DNA of 64,000 bases from Streptomyces echinoruber. Its GTDB lineage: Bacteria > Actinomycetota > Actinomycetes > Streptomycetales > Streptomycetaceae. A model generated the notes under the pieces. The model saw only the letters and a list, made by a program, of their open reading frames with translations, had not been told where the DNA came from and made no database searches. Positions 23,598 through 31,599 of this stretch are shown here, piece by piece (positions within the stretch are counted from its first letter, which is position 1; each line of letters begins with the position of its first letter). Location: NCBI RefSeq assembly GCF_014651135.1, contig NZ_BMWH01000005.1:244519-308518 (forward strand), read 5' to 3'. The position numbers and the translations under genes are program-made.

Positions 23598-24996
23598 ACA
23601 CCCCGATTCCGGCGGCCGCCCACGGCAGGTCGAGCAACTCGGCCTCCCGCCCCGCCCGGACGCCGCCCGGCGGTACGACGGCGAGGGCGTCGGCCGCGGC
23701 GATGCCGCGCAGCATGGCCGGGCCGTTGTAGTGCAGCGGCACGGCGTGGTCGCCGCGCAGCACGACGGGCACGAGCCGGGTGTCGTGCGGATGCCCCTGC
23801 ACCGCATCCTTCAACGGCAGCGTGTACGGCTCCGGGACCGGGCGGGCGGACAGTGTGCGCAGCAGCGGCTCGGCGAGCGTGCACAGGCCGGAGACGGCCG
23901 CGAGGGGGTTGCCGGGCAGGCCGACGAGGTGCCGGCCGTCGGCGATGCGGGCGAGCAGCATGGGATGGCCGGGGCGCACCTTGACGCCGTCGACGAGGAA
24001 CTCGGCGCCGATGCGGCGCAGGGTGGGGTGGAGGTGGTCGACGGGTCCGGAGGCGGTGCCGCCGGTGGTGACGATCAGGTCGGCGTCGCTGCCGGTGATC
24101 GCCGCGTGCAGCGCCTCGGCGTCGTCGCCGAGGCGCCGGACGTCGGTGACCTCGGCGCCGAGCGCACGCAGCCAGGGCGGCAGCATCGGGCCGAGCGCGT
24201 CCCGGATCAGGCCGTCGTGCGGCAGGCCCTCGGTGAGCAGTTCGTCGCCGAGCACGAACACCGCGGCGCGGGGCCGGGGCACGGTGGTGAGGGCGTCGTA
24301 TCCGGCCGCCGCGGCCAGGCCCAGCACGGCCGGGGTGACCACGGTGCCGGCGGGCAGGAGCCGGTCGCCGCTGCGGCACTCCTGACCGCGCGGGCGGATG
24401 TCCTGGCCGGGGACGACCTCCCGGGTGGCGTGCAGGCGGCCCTTGGCGTCCGTACGGCCGTGCTCGGAGCGCAGGACGGCGGTGGTGCCGGGCGGGACAC
24501 GGGCGCCGGTGGCGATGCGCACGGCCTCGCCGTCGGTGAGCGGCTCGGGCTGCGCGTGCCCGGCCAGCACGCCCTCGTCGCGGACGTCCCAGGGGGCGGG
24601 GCCGGCGACCGCCCAGCCGTCCATCGCGGAGGTGTCGAACGACGGCAGGTCGGTGAGGGCGGTGAGCGGGGCGGCCAGGACCAGGCCGAGAGCGGCGTCC
24701 AGGGGCGCGGTGACGGGGGTGCGGTGCGTGCCGGGGCGCACCGCGCGGGCCGCGGCGGCGCGGGCGTCCGGCCAGGGGGTGGCGTGGTGGCGCCCGGAGC
24801 GCGGGGTGTGCGGGGTGCGCGGCGAAGTGCCGGGGGTGCCGCCGCCGGGCGGGGTGCGGTCGGGGCGTGCGGGCCCGTCCCCGGGTGCGGGGGTGCCGGG
24901 CGCGCGGGCGTGGTCCTCGTTCACGAGAGCGAGCACCTCCTCGACGTCCAGGTCGTCGGCGGTGGTCTCGCCGTCGCGGATGCCGCGGGGGGTCAT
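23587..24996 (-). CDS. moeA: Molybdopterin molybdenumtransferase MoeA, 469 aa
   Basis: The protein has the MoeA layout: an N-terminal domain with DLPSFDTSAMDGWAV (about 130-144), the MoaB/MogA-like substrate domain with IVTTGGTASGPVDH (about 310-323) and the C-terminal domain with LVGLPGNPLAAVSGL (about 360-374). It inserts molybdate into adenylylated molybdopterin. The first 90 residues are an Ala/Pro/Arg-rich extension with low complexity, longer than usual. ATG 24996 overlaps the preceding mobA stop (ATGA) and its own stop overlaps the potassium channel start. The last codons are part of the parS site. Confidence 0.9.
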   Translation of the reverse strand: MTPRGIRDGETTADDLDVEEVLALVNEDHARAPGTPAPGDGPARPDRTPPGGGTPGTSPRTPHTPRSGRHHATPWPDARAAAARAVRPGTHRTPVTAPLDAALGLVLAAPLTALTDLPSFDTSAMDGWAVAGPAPWDVRDEGVLAGHAQPEPLTDGEAVRIATGARVPPGTTAVLRSEHGRTDAKGRLHATREVVPGQDIRPRGQECRSGDRLLPAGTVVTPAVLGLAAAAGYDALTTVPRPRAAVFVLGDELLTEGLPHDGLIRDALGPMLPPWLRALGAEVTDVRRLGDDAEALHAAITGSDADLIVTTGGTASGPVDHLHPTLRRIGAEFLVDGVKVRPGHPMLLARIADGRHLVGLPGNPLAAVSGLCTLAEPLLRTLSARPVPEPYTLPLKDAVQGHPHDTRLVPVVLRGDHAVPLHYNGPAMLRGIAAADALAVVPPGGVRAGREAELLDLPWAAAGIGVCFT

Positions 24997-26087
24997 CCGG
25001 CGTCCGGGGCGGTGCCGGGACGGGGCGCGGTTCCCGGGTCGGGGGCGGCGGTGGCCCGGTCCGCACCACCGGGCGCTGCCACGTCACCGGGCGCTGCCGT
25101 GCCGCCGGTCGCTGCCGCCTGACCGCCCGGGGCGGCTGGGGCGGCCTGTTCGGCGTCTTCCGCTTTCCCTTCCTTCCCCTTCTTCCCCTCCTTTCCCGTC
25201 TTCCCCATCTCCCCGGCCTCCTCGGTCGTCTCCTCGGCCCAGCGCCGGGCCAGGGCTGCGGCCTTGTGGGCCGCCTCGGCGACCGCCTCCGGGCCCGCGC
25301 CGCCGTGCCGGGCGGCCGCGTAGCCGACGAGGAACGTGGTCAGGGGCGCCGCGGGCCGGGCCACGCCGTGCGCGGCGTCGCGGGCGAGGTCGAGCAGGAC
25401 GCCGGTGTCGACCTCCAGGTCGATGCCCAGCTCGTCCTTGACTGCGGAAATCCATTCGTCCAACACGTGCCCATGCTCCCTGATCCGTGCTCGGGCCGTC
25501 GCGATGTCGTCCCAGGTGTCGCAGTCGAAGGAGGCGACGGCGTCGGGGACGCGGGTGAGCCGCAGCCCGGCGGTCAGCCGGCGCAGCGGCAGTCCGGCCA
25601 GACCGGTGTGCTCCCGGGTGAGGCGGGTGAGGGCACGGTGCAGCGCGGACGTGCGGTAGGCGGCGACGAGCGGCTGGTCGCGCCCGTCGGCGTCGGTGAG
25701 CAACGCGCCGTCCGCGCCGCTCGCGGCGAGGGCGGCGGTGAGGCTGCCCACCGTCCGCTCGCGCAGGAACGGCAGGTCGGCGGAGAGCACGACGACGCAC
25801 TCCGCCGTGGTGTGCCGCAGGCCGGCGGCGAGGGCGGCGAGCGGCCCGGCGCCCGGCGGGTCCTCCCGTGTCCACAGCACCGGCCGCGCGGTGGGGCGGG
25901 GGTCGGCCACCACCACCGTGCTGCGGGCGCCGGCGGACGCGTCGAGCACCCGGTCCAGCAGTGCGCGCCCGCCCACCCGCATCCCGGGCTTGTCGGCCCC
26001 GCCGAGCCGCCGCGCGGCACCGCCGGCGAGCACGACGGCGTCGTACGGGCCTGCGGCGACTGGCTCGGTGGGTGTCTCGGCGGTCAC
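24993..26087 (-). CDS. mobA: MobA-like nucleotidyltransferase fused to DUF6457, 364 aa
   Basis: Residues 1-190 are a molybdenum cofactor guanylyltransferase-type domain: AVVLAGGAARRLGGADKPGM holds the LxGGxxxRxGxDK signature, with VVLSADLPFLRE as the metal-binding Asp region. Residues 195-285 form a DUF6457 domain (LDEWISAVKDELGIDLEVD). The last 80 residues are low complexity: a Lys/Glu/Gly stretch (KTGKEGKKGKEGKAED) coded by a homopurine tract, then Ala/Pro/Gly. It would attach GMP to molybdopterin. It is first in an operon with moeA and the channel. GTG 26087 is chosen since the nucleotide-binding strand starts 15 residues later. Confidence 0.85.
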   Translation of the reverse strand: MTAETPTEPVAAGPYDAVVLAGGAARRLGGADKPGMRVGGRALLDRVLDASAGARSTVVVADPRPTARPVLWTREDPPGAGPLAALAAGLRHTTAECVVVLSADLPFLRERTVGSLTAALAASGADGALLTDADGRDQPLVAAYRTSALHRALTRLTREHTGLAGLPLRRLTAGLRLTRVPDAVASFDCDTWDDIATARARIREHGHVLDEWISAVKDELGIDLEVDTGVLLDLARDAAHGVARPAAPLTTFLVGYAAARHGGAGPEAVAEAAHKAAALARRWAEETTEEAGEMGKTGKEGKKGKEGKAEDAEQAAPAAPGGQAAATGGTAAPGDVAAPGGADRATAAPDPGTAPRPGTAPDAG

Positions 26088-26266
26088 CCCCCGAGTATGC
26101 GGGGCCGGGCGACCGCGGGGAATGCCAGGCCCCCGCGCAGCGGGGCGCCGGACGCTCCCGGCGCCTCTCACGGTGCGCCCAGTGTTCCCCGTGCCCGTCC
26201 ACGAGGGTGCCGGAGTGCCTGGTACTTGGGGTGCCTGGTACTTGGTGCCCGGCGCCCGGCGCCCGG

Positions 26267-26299
26267 TCAGAGCGTGCTCAGAGCGTGCTCAGAGCGTGC
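26267..26299. repeat. Three perfect 11-bp repeats spanning the bkdC2 stop codon
   Basis: TCAGAGCGTGC occurs three times without gaps (26267, 26278, 26289). The third copy contains the stop codon of the E2 gene (26289-26291). Directly beyond, GTGCCTGGTACTTGG is also present twice (about 26215-26250). Confidence 0.85.
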
Positions 26300-28022
26300 G
26301 CAGCAGCACCGCCGGCTGTTCCACGCAGTCCGCGACGTACCGCAGGAAGCCGCCCGCCGTGCCGCCGTCGCACACCCGGTGGTCGAAGGTGAGGGAGAGC
26401 TGGACGACCTGCCGGACGGCCAGTTCCCCCTGGTGGACCCACGGCTTGGGGGTGATGCGGCCGACGCCGAGCATCGCGGCCTCGGGGTGGTTGAGGATCG
26501 GCGTGGAGCCGTCGACGCCGAACACGCCGTAGTTGTTCAGCGTGAACGTGCCGCCGGTGAGGTCCGCGGGGCTGAGCGTGCCGGCCCGTGCCGCCTCGGT
26601 GAGGCGGGCGAACTCGGCGGTCAGCGACTCGGCGTCCCGGGTGTGCGCGTCCTTGACGACCGGCACGACCAGGCCGCGCTCGGTCTGCGCGGCGAAGCCC
26701 AGGTGCACCTCGGGCAGGCGCACGATCTCCCGGGCCTCGACGTCGACGGTGGCGTTGAGCTCGGGGAAGCGGGCCAGGGCGGCGGTGCAGATGCGGGCCA
26801 GTAGGGCGAGCAGGGAGATCTTCGGACCGCCGGCCGCGTTCATGGCCTGCCGCGCCCGCATCAGCTCGGTCGCGTCGGCGTCCACCCAGCAGGTCGCGTC
26901 GGGTATCTCGCGGCGGCTGCGGGAGAGCTTGTCGGCCACGGCTCCGCGTACGCCCCTGAGGGGGATGCGGGTGGCGGAGGCGGCGATGTGGTGACCGGCC
27001 TCGGGCGCGGCCGCGCCCTCCGGGCGGGCGGCGCCGGTGGCGGCGGTGCCGGCCGCCGAGGGGGCCGCGGTGCGGTTGCGGGCCGCGTTGGCGCGCAGGA
27101 CGTCCTCGACGTCCGCTCGCAGGATCAGCCCGTCGGGCCCCGAACCGGACAGTTGCCGCAGGTCCACGCCGTGCTCCCGGGCGAGCCGGCGCACGAGCGG
27201 GGAGATGACGGCCACGGGGCCGTCGCCGTCGCGCCCGTCGTCCTGCCGGGAGGCGCCGACGACCGGGGACGGCCCGGCGTGGGCGCGGGTCCGGGCGGGC
27301 CGGTGGGCGGGAACGGTGCCGGTGGTGGGCGTACGGGGGCTCGCGGCACGGGTGCCCGCACCGGTCGCGCCGGTTTCGGCCGTGCCGGTCGCGAGGGTCT
27401 GGCCGGTGCCCGTCCCGGCCGCGGGGGAGACGGACGCCCCGTTGGCGGCGGCGTGTTCCGCGGCCGGCGCGGTCCGCCCCGCCGATCCGTTCCTTCCGGG
27501 CGTCTCCCCGGGCGTCTCCCCGGGCGTCGTCCGCGCGTCCGGCGTGCCGTTCGCCGCGCCTGGCACCAGCGGGTTCGGCCGCACACGGCGCCGCCGGGCC
27601 GGGGGCGCGCCCGTGCCGTAGCCGACGAGGACGTTGCCCGAGCCCTCGGTCCGGCCGCCACCGCTACCGGTACCGCCACTGCCGGTGCCACCACTGCCGG
27701 TGCCACCACTGCCGGTGCCGCCGTCGGTGCGGGCGCCGTCGCGGTCACCGTCTCCGGGAGTGTCGCCGGAGGCCGTCTCGCCGACGGCGACGGTCAGCAG
27801 CGGCGCCCCGACGGGCAGCTCCGTGCCCTCCTCGCCGAAGCGGGCGGTGACCACGCCGCCGTAGGGGCAGGGCACCTCCACCATCGCCTTGGCCGTCTCG
27901 ACCTCGACGACCGGCTGGTCGACGGTGACGACGTCGCCGACCTCGACCAGCCAGCGGACGATCTCCGCCTCCGTCAGGCCCTCCCCGAGGTCGGGGAGCC
28001 TGAACTCCAGCACCTGTGCCAT
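26289..28022 (-). CDS. bkdC: Branched-chain 2-oxoacid dehydrogenase E2 (operon 2), 577 aa
   Basis: A single lipoyl domain (residues 4-78, lipoyl Lys45 in VETAKAMVEVP), a very long Gly/Thr/Ala/Pro linker (about 85-270), a peripheral subunit-binding domain (about 278-312, SPLVRRLAREHGVDLRQLSG) and the acyltransferase domain with LSLTFDHRVCDGGTAGG near the end. The linker holds GTGSGG units coded by perfect 15-bp repeats at about 27660-27720, an expansion absent from the first copy, which explains the 80 extra residues. ATG 28022 overlaps the E1beta stop by one base (TGATG). It is last in the operon, and its stop lies in an 11-bp tandem repeat. Confidence 0.92.
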   Translation of the reverse strand: MAQVLEFRLPDLGEGLTEAEIVRWLVEVGDVVTVDQPVVEVETAKAMVEVPCPYGGVVTARFGEEGTELPVGAPLLTVAVGETASGDTPGDGDRDGARTDGGTGSGGTGSGGTGSGGTGSGGGRTEGSGNVLVGYGTGAPPARRRRVRPNPLVPGAANGTPDARTTPGETPGETPGRNGSAGRTAPAAEHAAANGASVSPAAGTGTGQTLATGTAETGATGAGTRAASPRTPTTGTVPAHRPARTRAHAGPSPVVGASRQDDGRDGDGPVAVISPLVRRLAREHGVDLRQLSGSGPDGLILRADVEDVLRANAARNRTAAPSAAGTAATGAARPEGAAAPEAGHHIAASATRIPLRGVRGAVADKLSRSRREIPDATCWVDADATELMRARQAMNAAGGPKISLLALLARICTAALARFPELNATVDVEAREIVRLPEVHLGFAAQTERGLVVPVVKDAHTRDAESLTAEFARLTEAARAGTLSPADLTGGTFTLNNYGVFGVDGSTPILNHPEAAMLGVGRITPKPWVHQGELAVRQVVQLSLTFDHRVCDGGTAGGFLRYVADCVEQPAVLLRTL

Positions 28023-29026
28023 CAGCGCTCGGCCTCCCATTGCAGACGCCCCACGGCGTCCAGGATGCGGTCCACGCCGGGCAGGTGGTAGCGCTCCAGC
28101 ATCGGCGGCGGATAGGGGACGTCGAATCCCGCCACCCGCAGCACCGGCGCCTCCAGGTAGTGGAAGCAGCGCTCGGTGACACGCGCGGCGATCTCTCCTC
28201 CCGGGCCGCCGAACCCGCCCGACTCGTGCACGACGACCGCGCGTCCGGTGCGCCGGACGGACGCGCAGACCGTCTCGTCGTCGAACGGCACCAGGGAGCG
28301 CAGGTCGACGACTTCCAGATCCCAGCCCTCCTCCCGGGCCGCCTCGGCGGCTTCGAGGCAGACGGGAAGGGACGGGCCGTAGGTGATGAGGGTGGCGCTC
28401 CGCCCGGAGCGCCGCACCACCGCGCGGCCTATCGGCTCAACGGCCGGCGGGTCGTCCGGGTTCCAGGCGTCCTTGGACCAGTACAGCCGCTTGGGCTCCA
28501 GGAAGACGACCGGGTCGTCGGAGGCGATGGCCTGGCGCAGCAGGCCGTAGGCGTCGGCCACGGTGGCGGGCGTGACGACGTGCAGCCCGGGGGTGGCCAT
28601 GTAGTACGCCTCGGAGGAGTCGCTGTGGTGCTCGACACCGCCGATGCCGCCGCCGTAGGGGACGCGGATGGTGATCGGCAGGGGCATGGTCCCGCGGGTG
28701 CGGTTGCGCATGCGGCAGACGTGGCTGACGAGCTGCTCGAACGCGGGGTAGGCGAACGCGTCGAACTGCATCTCCACCACCGGCCTGAGCCCGTACATCG
28801 CCATGCCGACGGCGGTGCCGAGGATGCCGGCCTCGGCCAGCGGGGTGTCCGTGCACCGGTGGTCGCCGAACTCCTTGGCCAGGCCGTCGGTGATGCGGAA
28901 GACACCGCCGAGGGTGCCGACGTCCTCGCCCAGCACGTGCACGTCCGGGTCGGCGGCCAGCGCGTCGCGCAGCGCGCGCGTGAGCGCCTGCGCCATGGTG
29001 GCGGGCTTGACCGCGACGGTGGTCAT
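28022..29026 (-). CDS. bkdB: Branched-chain 2-oxoacid dehydrogenase E1 beta (operon 2), 334 aa
   Basis: Same family as the gene at 13076: GEDVGTLGGVFRITDGLAKE near the start, TIRVPYGGGIGGVEHHSDSS in the middle (active-site His) and the C-terminal transketolase domain ending in DAVGRLQWEAER. It pairs with the upstream E1alpha. ATG 29026 overlaps the E1alpha stop (ATGA). The two paralogues diverge at many positions, so they are old duplicates rather than a recent copy, and probably differ in substrate preference or timing. Confidence 0.93.
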   Translation of the reverse strand: MTTVAVKPATMAQALTRALRDALAADPDVHVLGEDVGTLGGVFRITDGLAKEFGDHRCTDTPLAEAGILGTAVGMAMYGLRPVVEMQFDAFAYPAFEQLVSHVCRMRNRTRGTMPLPITIRVPYGGGIGGVEHHSDSSEAYYMATPGLHVVTPATVADAYGLLRQAIASDDPVVFLEPKRLYWSKDAWNPDDPPAVEPIGRAVVRRSGRSATLITYGPSLPVCLEAAEAAREEGWDLEVVDLRSLVPFDDETVCASVRRTGRAVVVHESGGFGGPGGEIAARVTERCFHYLEAPVLRVAGFDVPYPPPMLERYHLPGVDRILDAVGRLQWEAER

Positions 29027-30177
29027 CGGGCACCCCCCTCCGGCTCCGCGGCCAGCTCGGCCTCGGCCTCGAGCTCGGCCCGCAGCAGGGCCTGCTGCTC
29101 GCGCAGCTGGGGGGTCGGTTCGGCGTAGACGTGGGCGAAGAGGTCCATGGGGTCGAGGTGCGGGTCCTGGTTCATGCGGGTGCGCAGGTCGGCGGCGAAG
29201 GCCTCGGCGTCGTCGCGGGCGGCGCGGATGCCGTCCTCGTCGATCAGGCCGCGCGCGGTCAGCTCCCGCTCCAGCAGCAGGATCGGGTCGTGCTCGCGCC
29301 AGGTCTCGACCTCGGCGTCCTCGCGGTAGCGGGTGGCGTCGTCGGCGTTGGTGTGGGCGTCGAGGCGGTAGGTGATCGCCTCCACCAGGGTGGGGCCGCC
29401 GCCCGCGCGTGCACGGGCCACGGCGTCGGCGAGGACCTCGTGCACGGCCGCCGCGTCGTTGCCGTCGACCAGGCGGCCGGGCATGCCGTAGCCGACCGCC
29501 TTGTGGGCGAGGGAGGGCGCGGCGGTCTGCTTGGCGAGCGGGACGGAGATGGCGAAGCCGTTGTTCTGCACCAGGAAGACCACCGGGGCCTGCCAGACGG
29601 CCGCGAAGTTCAGCGCCTCGTGGAAGTCGCCCTCGCTGGTGCCGCCGTCGCCGACCAGGGCGAGGGCGACCACGTCGTCGCCCTTGAGGCGGGCGGCGTG
29701 CGCGAGGCCCACGGCGTGCGGGAGCTGGGTGGCCAGCGGGGTGCACAGGGGGGCGACGCGGTGGGCGTGGGGGTCGTAACCGGTGTGCCAGTCGCCGCGC
29801 AGGAGGGTGAGGGCCTGCACGGGGTCCACTCCGCGTGCCACGGCGGCGAGCGTGTCCCGGTAGCTGGGGAAGAGCCAGTCCTGCTCCTGCAGGACCAGGG
29901 CGGCGGCGACCTCGCAGGCCTCCTGGCCGGTGCTGGAGGGGTAGACGGCCAGGCGGCCCTGCTTGGTGAGGGCCGTCGCCTGCGCGTTGTACCGCCGGCC
30001 GCGCACCAGCTCGGCGTACAGGCGGCGCAGCAGCGCCGGATCGGCCTTGGCGGCCGCCTCCGTGCCGAGCACCCGGTAGGGGGTCGTGTCCGGCAGCAGA
30101 GGCGTGGGATCCGTACGGGGCTGCCAGGCGGGCGGCGGGGACGGGCGGTAGGCGCCCCGCTGCTCCATGACCGTCAT
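29023..30177 (-). CDS. bkdA: Branched-chain 2-oxoacid dehydrogenase E1 alpha (operon 2), 384 aa
   Basis: Thiamine diphosphate motif GDGGTSEGDFHEALNFAAVW with Asn in VQNNGF (about 190-222) and the substrate channel region YPSSTGQEACEVAAALVLQE. The protein lacks the basic N-terminal tail of the first copy and instead starts with a Pro-rich 30 residues. ATG 30177 has GAGGAGG seven bases upstream. The leader contains a perfect 12-bp inverted repeat and the ACCGA-N4-TCGGT site. It is divergent from an Lrp-family regulator, the arrangement described for BkdR control of bkd operons in other actinobacteria. Confidence 0.92.
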   Translation of the reverse strand: MTVMEQRGAYRPSPPPAWQPRTDPTPLLPDTTPYRVLGTEAAAKADPALLRRLYAELVRGRRYNAQATALTKQGRLAVYPSSTGQEACEVAAALVLQEQDWLFPSYRDTLAAVARGVDPVQALTLLRGDWHTGYDPHAHRVAPLCTPLATQLPHAVGLAHAARLKGDDVVALALVGDGGTSEGDFHEALNFAAVWQAPVVFLVQNNGFAISVPLAKQTAAPSLAHKAVGYGMPGRLVDGNDAAAVHEVLADAVARARAGGGPTLVEAITYRLDAHTNADDATRYREDAEVETWREHDPILLLERELTARGLIDEDGIRAARDDAEAFAADLRTRMNQDPHLDPMDLFAHVYAEPTPQLREQQALLRAELEAEAELAAEPEGGAR

Positions 30178-30202
30178 GACGGCACCTCCTCGTGGGAGCG
30201 GC

Positions 30203-30236
30203 TTGGGAGGCGCAGCGTCCGTGATGCGCCTCCCAA
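30203..30236. promoter_or_regulatory. Perfect 12-bp inverted repeat in the leader of bkd operon 2
   Basis: TTGGGAGGCGCA and TGCGCCTCCCAA flank a 10-base centre, 26 bases before the E1alpha start codon and just before its ribosome site. As DNA it could be the operator for the divergent Lrp regulator; as RNA it would form a stable leader hairpin that could affect translation. No U-tract follows, so it is not a simple terminator. Confidence 0.6.
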
Positions 30237-30249
30237 CCGATTGTTCGGT
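30236..30249. promoter_or_regulatory. ACCGA-N4-TCGGT palindrome upstream of bkd operon 2
   Basis: ACCGATTGTTCGGT matches the ACCGA-N4-TCGGT pattern also found upstream of paaN/paaH (33176) and paaA (38718). It directly follows the 12-bp inverted repeat. It would let the local PaaR-like TetR repressor act on the bkd operon as well. Confidence 0.55.
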
Positions 30250-30283
30250 CGTCGGCACATTCTGGCTACAGGTGGCCCAAGGC

Positions 30284-30305
30284 TGTGGACAAACGGTTCT
30301 CCACA
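30284..30305. promoter_or_regulatory. Pair of inverted DnaA-box-like sequences between bkdA2 and the Lrp gene
   Basis: TGTGGACAA at 30284-30292 is the exact complement of the Streptomyces DnaA box TTGTCCACA. TTCTCCACA at 30297-30305 differs at one base and faces the other way. Together they form CTGTGGA/TCCACAG arms. They may bind DnaA as a titration or regulatory site near oriC, or serve as an operator for Lrp. Confidence 0.4.
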
Positions 30306-30350
30306 GCCTGAGATGGACGCAGTGCGTCCATGCCGGGAAAGCGGGGGAAC

Positions 30351-30881
30351 ATGGCATCTGAACAAATGGCCGACAGACCCGATGCGACGGCCCCCGCGCC
30401 GCCCCGTTCCCTGGACGCCGTGGACCACGACATCCTGCGCATCCTGCAGGTGGACGGCCGCGCCTCCATACGGTCGGTCGCCGAGCGGGTCCACGTCTCG
30501 CGCGCCAACGCCTACGCGCGCATCAACCGCCTCCTCGAGGACGGCGTGATCCGCGGCTTCAGCGCCCGCGTCGACCACGAGCGCGCCGGGCAGGGCACCT
30601 CGGCCTACATCACGCTGAAGATCGTGCAGAACTCCTGGCGCACCGTGCGCGAGCAGCTGCGGCAGCTGCCCGGCGCCGCCCACATCGCCCTGGTGGGCGG
30701 CGACTTCGACGTGCTGCTGCTGGTGCACACGCCCGACAACCGGGCGCTGCGCGAGCTGGTGCTCACCCGGCTCCAGGCCATCCCCGAGGTGCTCAGCACC
30801 CGCACGCTGCTGGTCTTCGAGGAGGAGGAGCTGGAGCCGCAGGAGGGACCCGGGCGGGGAACGCCGAAGCCGCAGGAGTGA
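30351..30881 (+). CDS. bkdR: Lrp/AsnC-family regulator, probable BkdR, 176 aa
   Basis: An AsnC-type helix-turn-helix (DAVDHDILRILQVDGRASIR, then VSRANAYARINRLLEDGVIRG, about 21-70) is followed by a RAM ligand-binding domain (about 80-155, AHIALVGGDFDVLLLVHTPD). These regulators sense amino acids, and an Lrp gene divergent from bkdA is known as BkdR, controlling branched-chain amino acid catabolism. Start ATG 30351 is chosen with GGGGGA upstream; an in-frame ATG at 30330 would add 7 residues. The short Pro/Glu tail is not conserved-looking. The identification rests on family and position. Confidence 0.82.
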   Translation: MASEQMADRPDATAPAPPRSLDAVDHDILRILQVDGRASIRSVAERVHVSRANAYARINRLLEDGVIRGFSARVDHERAGQGTSAYITLKIVQNSWRTVREQLRQLPGAAHIALVGGDFDVLLLVHTPDNRALRELVLTRLQAIPEVLSTRTLLVFEEEELEPQEGPGRGTPKPQE

Positions 30882-30962
30882 CCGCGCGGGGAGCGCCTGA
30901 GCCGCCGCGGGGGCGATGCGCGGGGGATGCTCCTGACGCGCGGAGGATGCTCCTACGTATGT

Positions 30963-31017
30963 CAGTCCTGCCAGTCCTGCCAGTCCTGCCCAGTCCTGCC
31001 CAGTCCTGTCAGTCCTG
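30963..31017. repeat. Six CAGTCCTG repeats ending on the TetR stop codon
   Basis: CAGTCCTG occurs six times with 9-10 base spacing between 30963 and 31017. The last copy carries the stop codon of the minus-strand TetR gene (31009-31011). The array fills the gap between the converging Lrp and TetR genes. Confidence 0.82.
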
Positions 31018-31599
31018 GCGGCGCAGGCCCGCGAACGCCAGCTGCACGACGGCGTCGGCGACCTCCTGCCGGCCCATGCCGCGCCCGTCGGGCCGGTACC
31101 ACTCCACGATCGAGTTGATCATCCCGAAGACCAGCCGGGTGGCCAGCCGCACCTCCACGTCACCGCGCACGTCCCCGTCGGCGGCCGCCGCCTTCATCAG
31201 CTCGGCGACCCGGTGGTCGAACTCGCGCCGCCGCTGCAGCGCCCACCGCTCGGTGCCGGTGTTGCCGCGCACCCGCAGCAGCAGCGTGACGTACGGCAGC
31301 TCGGCGATGAGGACCTCCACCATGCGCCGTACGACGTACTCCAGGCGCTCGGCGGCCCGCCCCGTGCGCGCGGGCTCCTCGTCGAGGATGCCGAACAGCC
31401 CGTCCAGGGCCCGGCTGACCGCGCGGCGCAGCAACTCCTCCTTGCTCGCCACGTGGTGGTAGATCGACGACTTGGAGATGCCGGCCGCCTTGGACAGGTG
31501 CTCCATGGAGGTGCCGTCGTAGCCGCGCTCGTTGAAGACCTGCACGGCGACGGACAGCAGCGTCTCGGGGGTGTACGTGTCGCGCCTGGCGGTGGTCAT
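31009..31599 (-). CDS. paaR: TetR-family regulator, probable PaaR, 196 aa
   Basis: The TetR helix-turn-helix is clear at about 10-55 (LLSVAVQVFNERGYDGTSME, then KAAGISKSSIYHHVASKEEL). The ligand domain follows, with VEWYRPDGRGMGRQEVADAV near the end. ATG 31599 overlaps the stop of the 3-hydroxyacyl-CoA dehydrogenase gene (ATGA), so both are co-translated. Its position inside the phenylacetate gene group and the shared ACCGA-N4-TCGGT palindrome upstream of the group make it the likely repressor, with phenylacetyl-CoA as the expected inducer. The role is inferred from family and context. Confidence 0.82.
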   Translation of the reverse strand: MTTARRDTYTPETLLSVAVQVFNERGYDGTSMEHLSKAAGISKSSIYHHVASKEELLRRAVSRALDGLFGILDEEPARTGRAAERLEYVVRRMVEVLIAELPYVTLLLRVRGNTGTERWALQRRREFDHRVAELMKAAAADGDVRGDVEVRLATRLVFGMINSIVEWYRPDGRGMGRQEVADAVVQLAFAGLRRQD

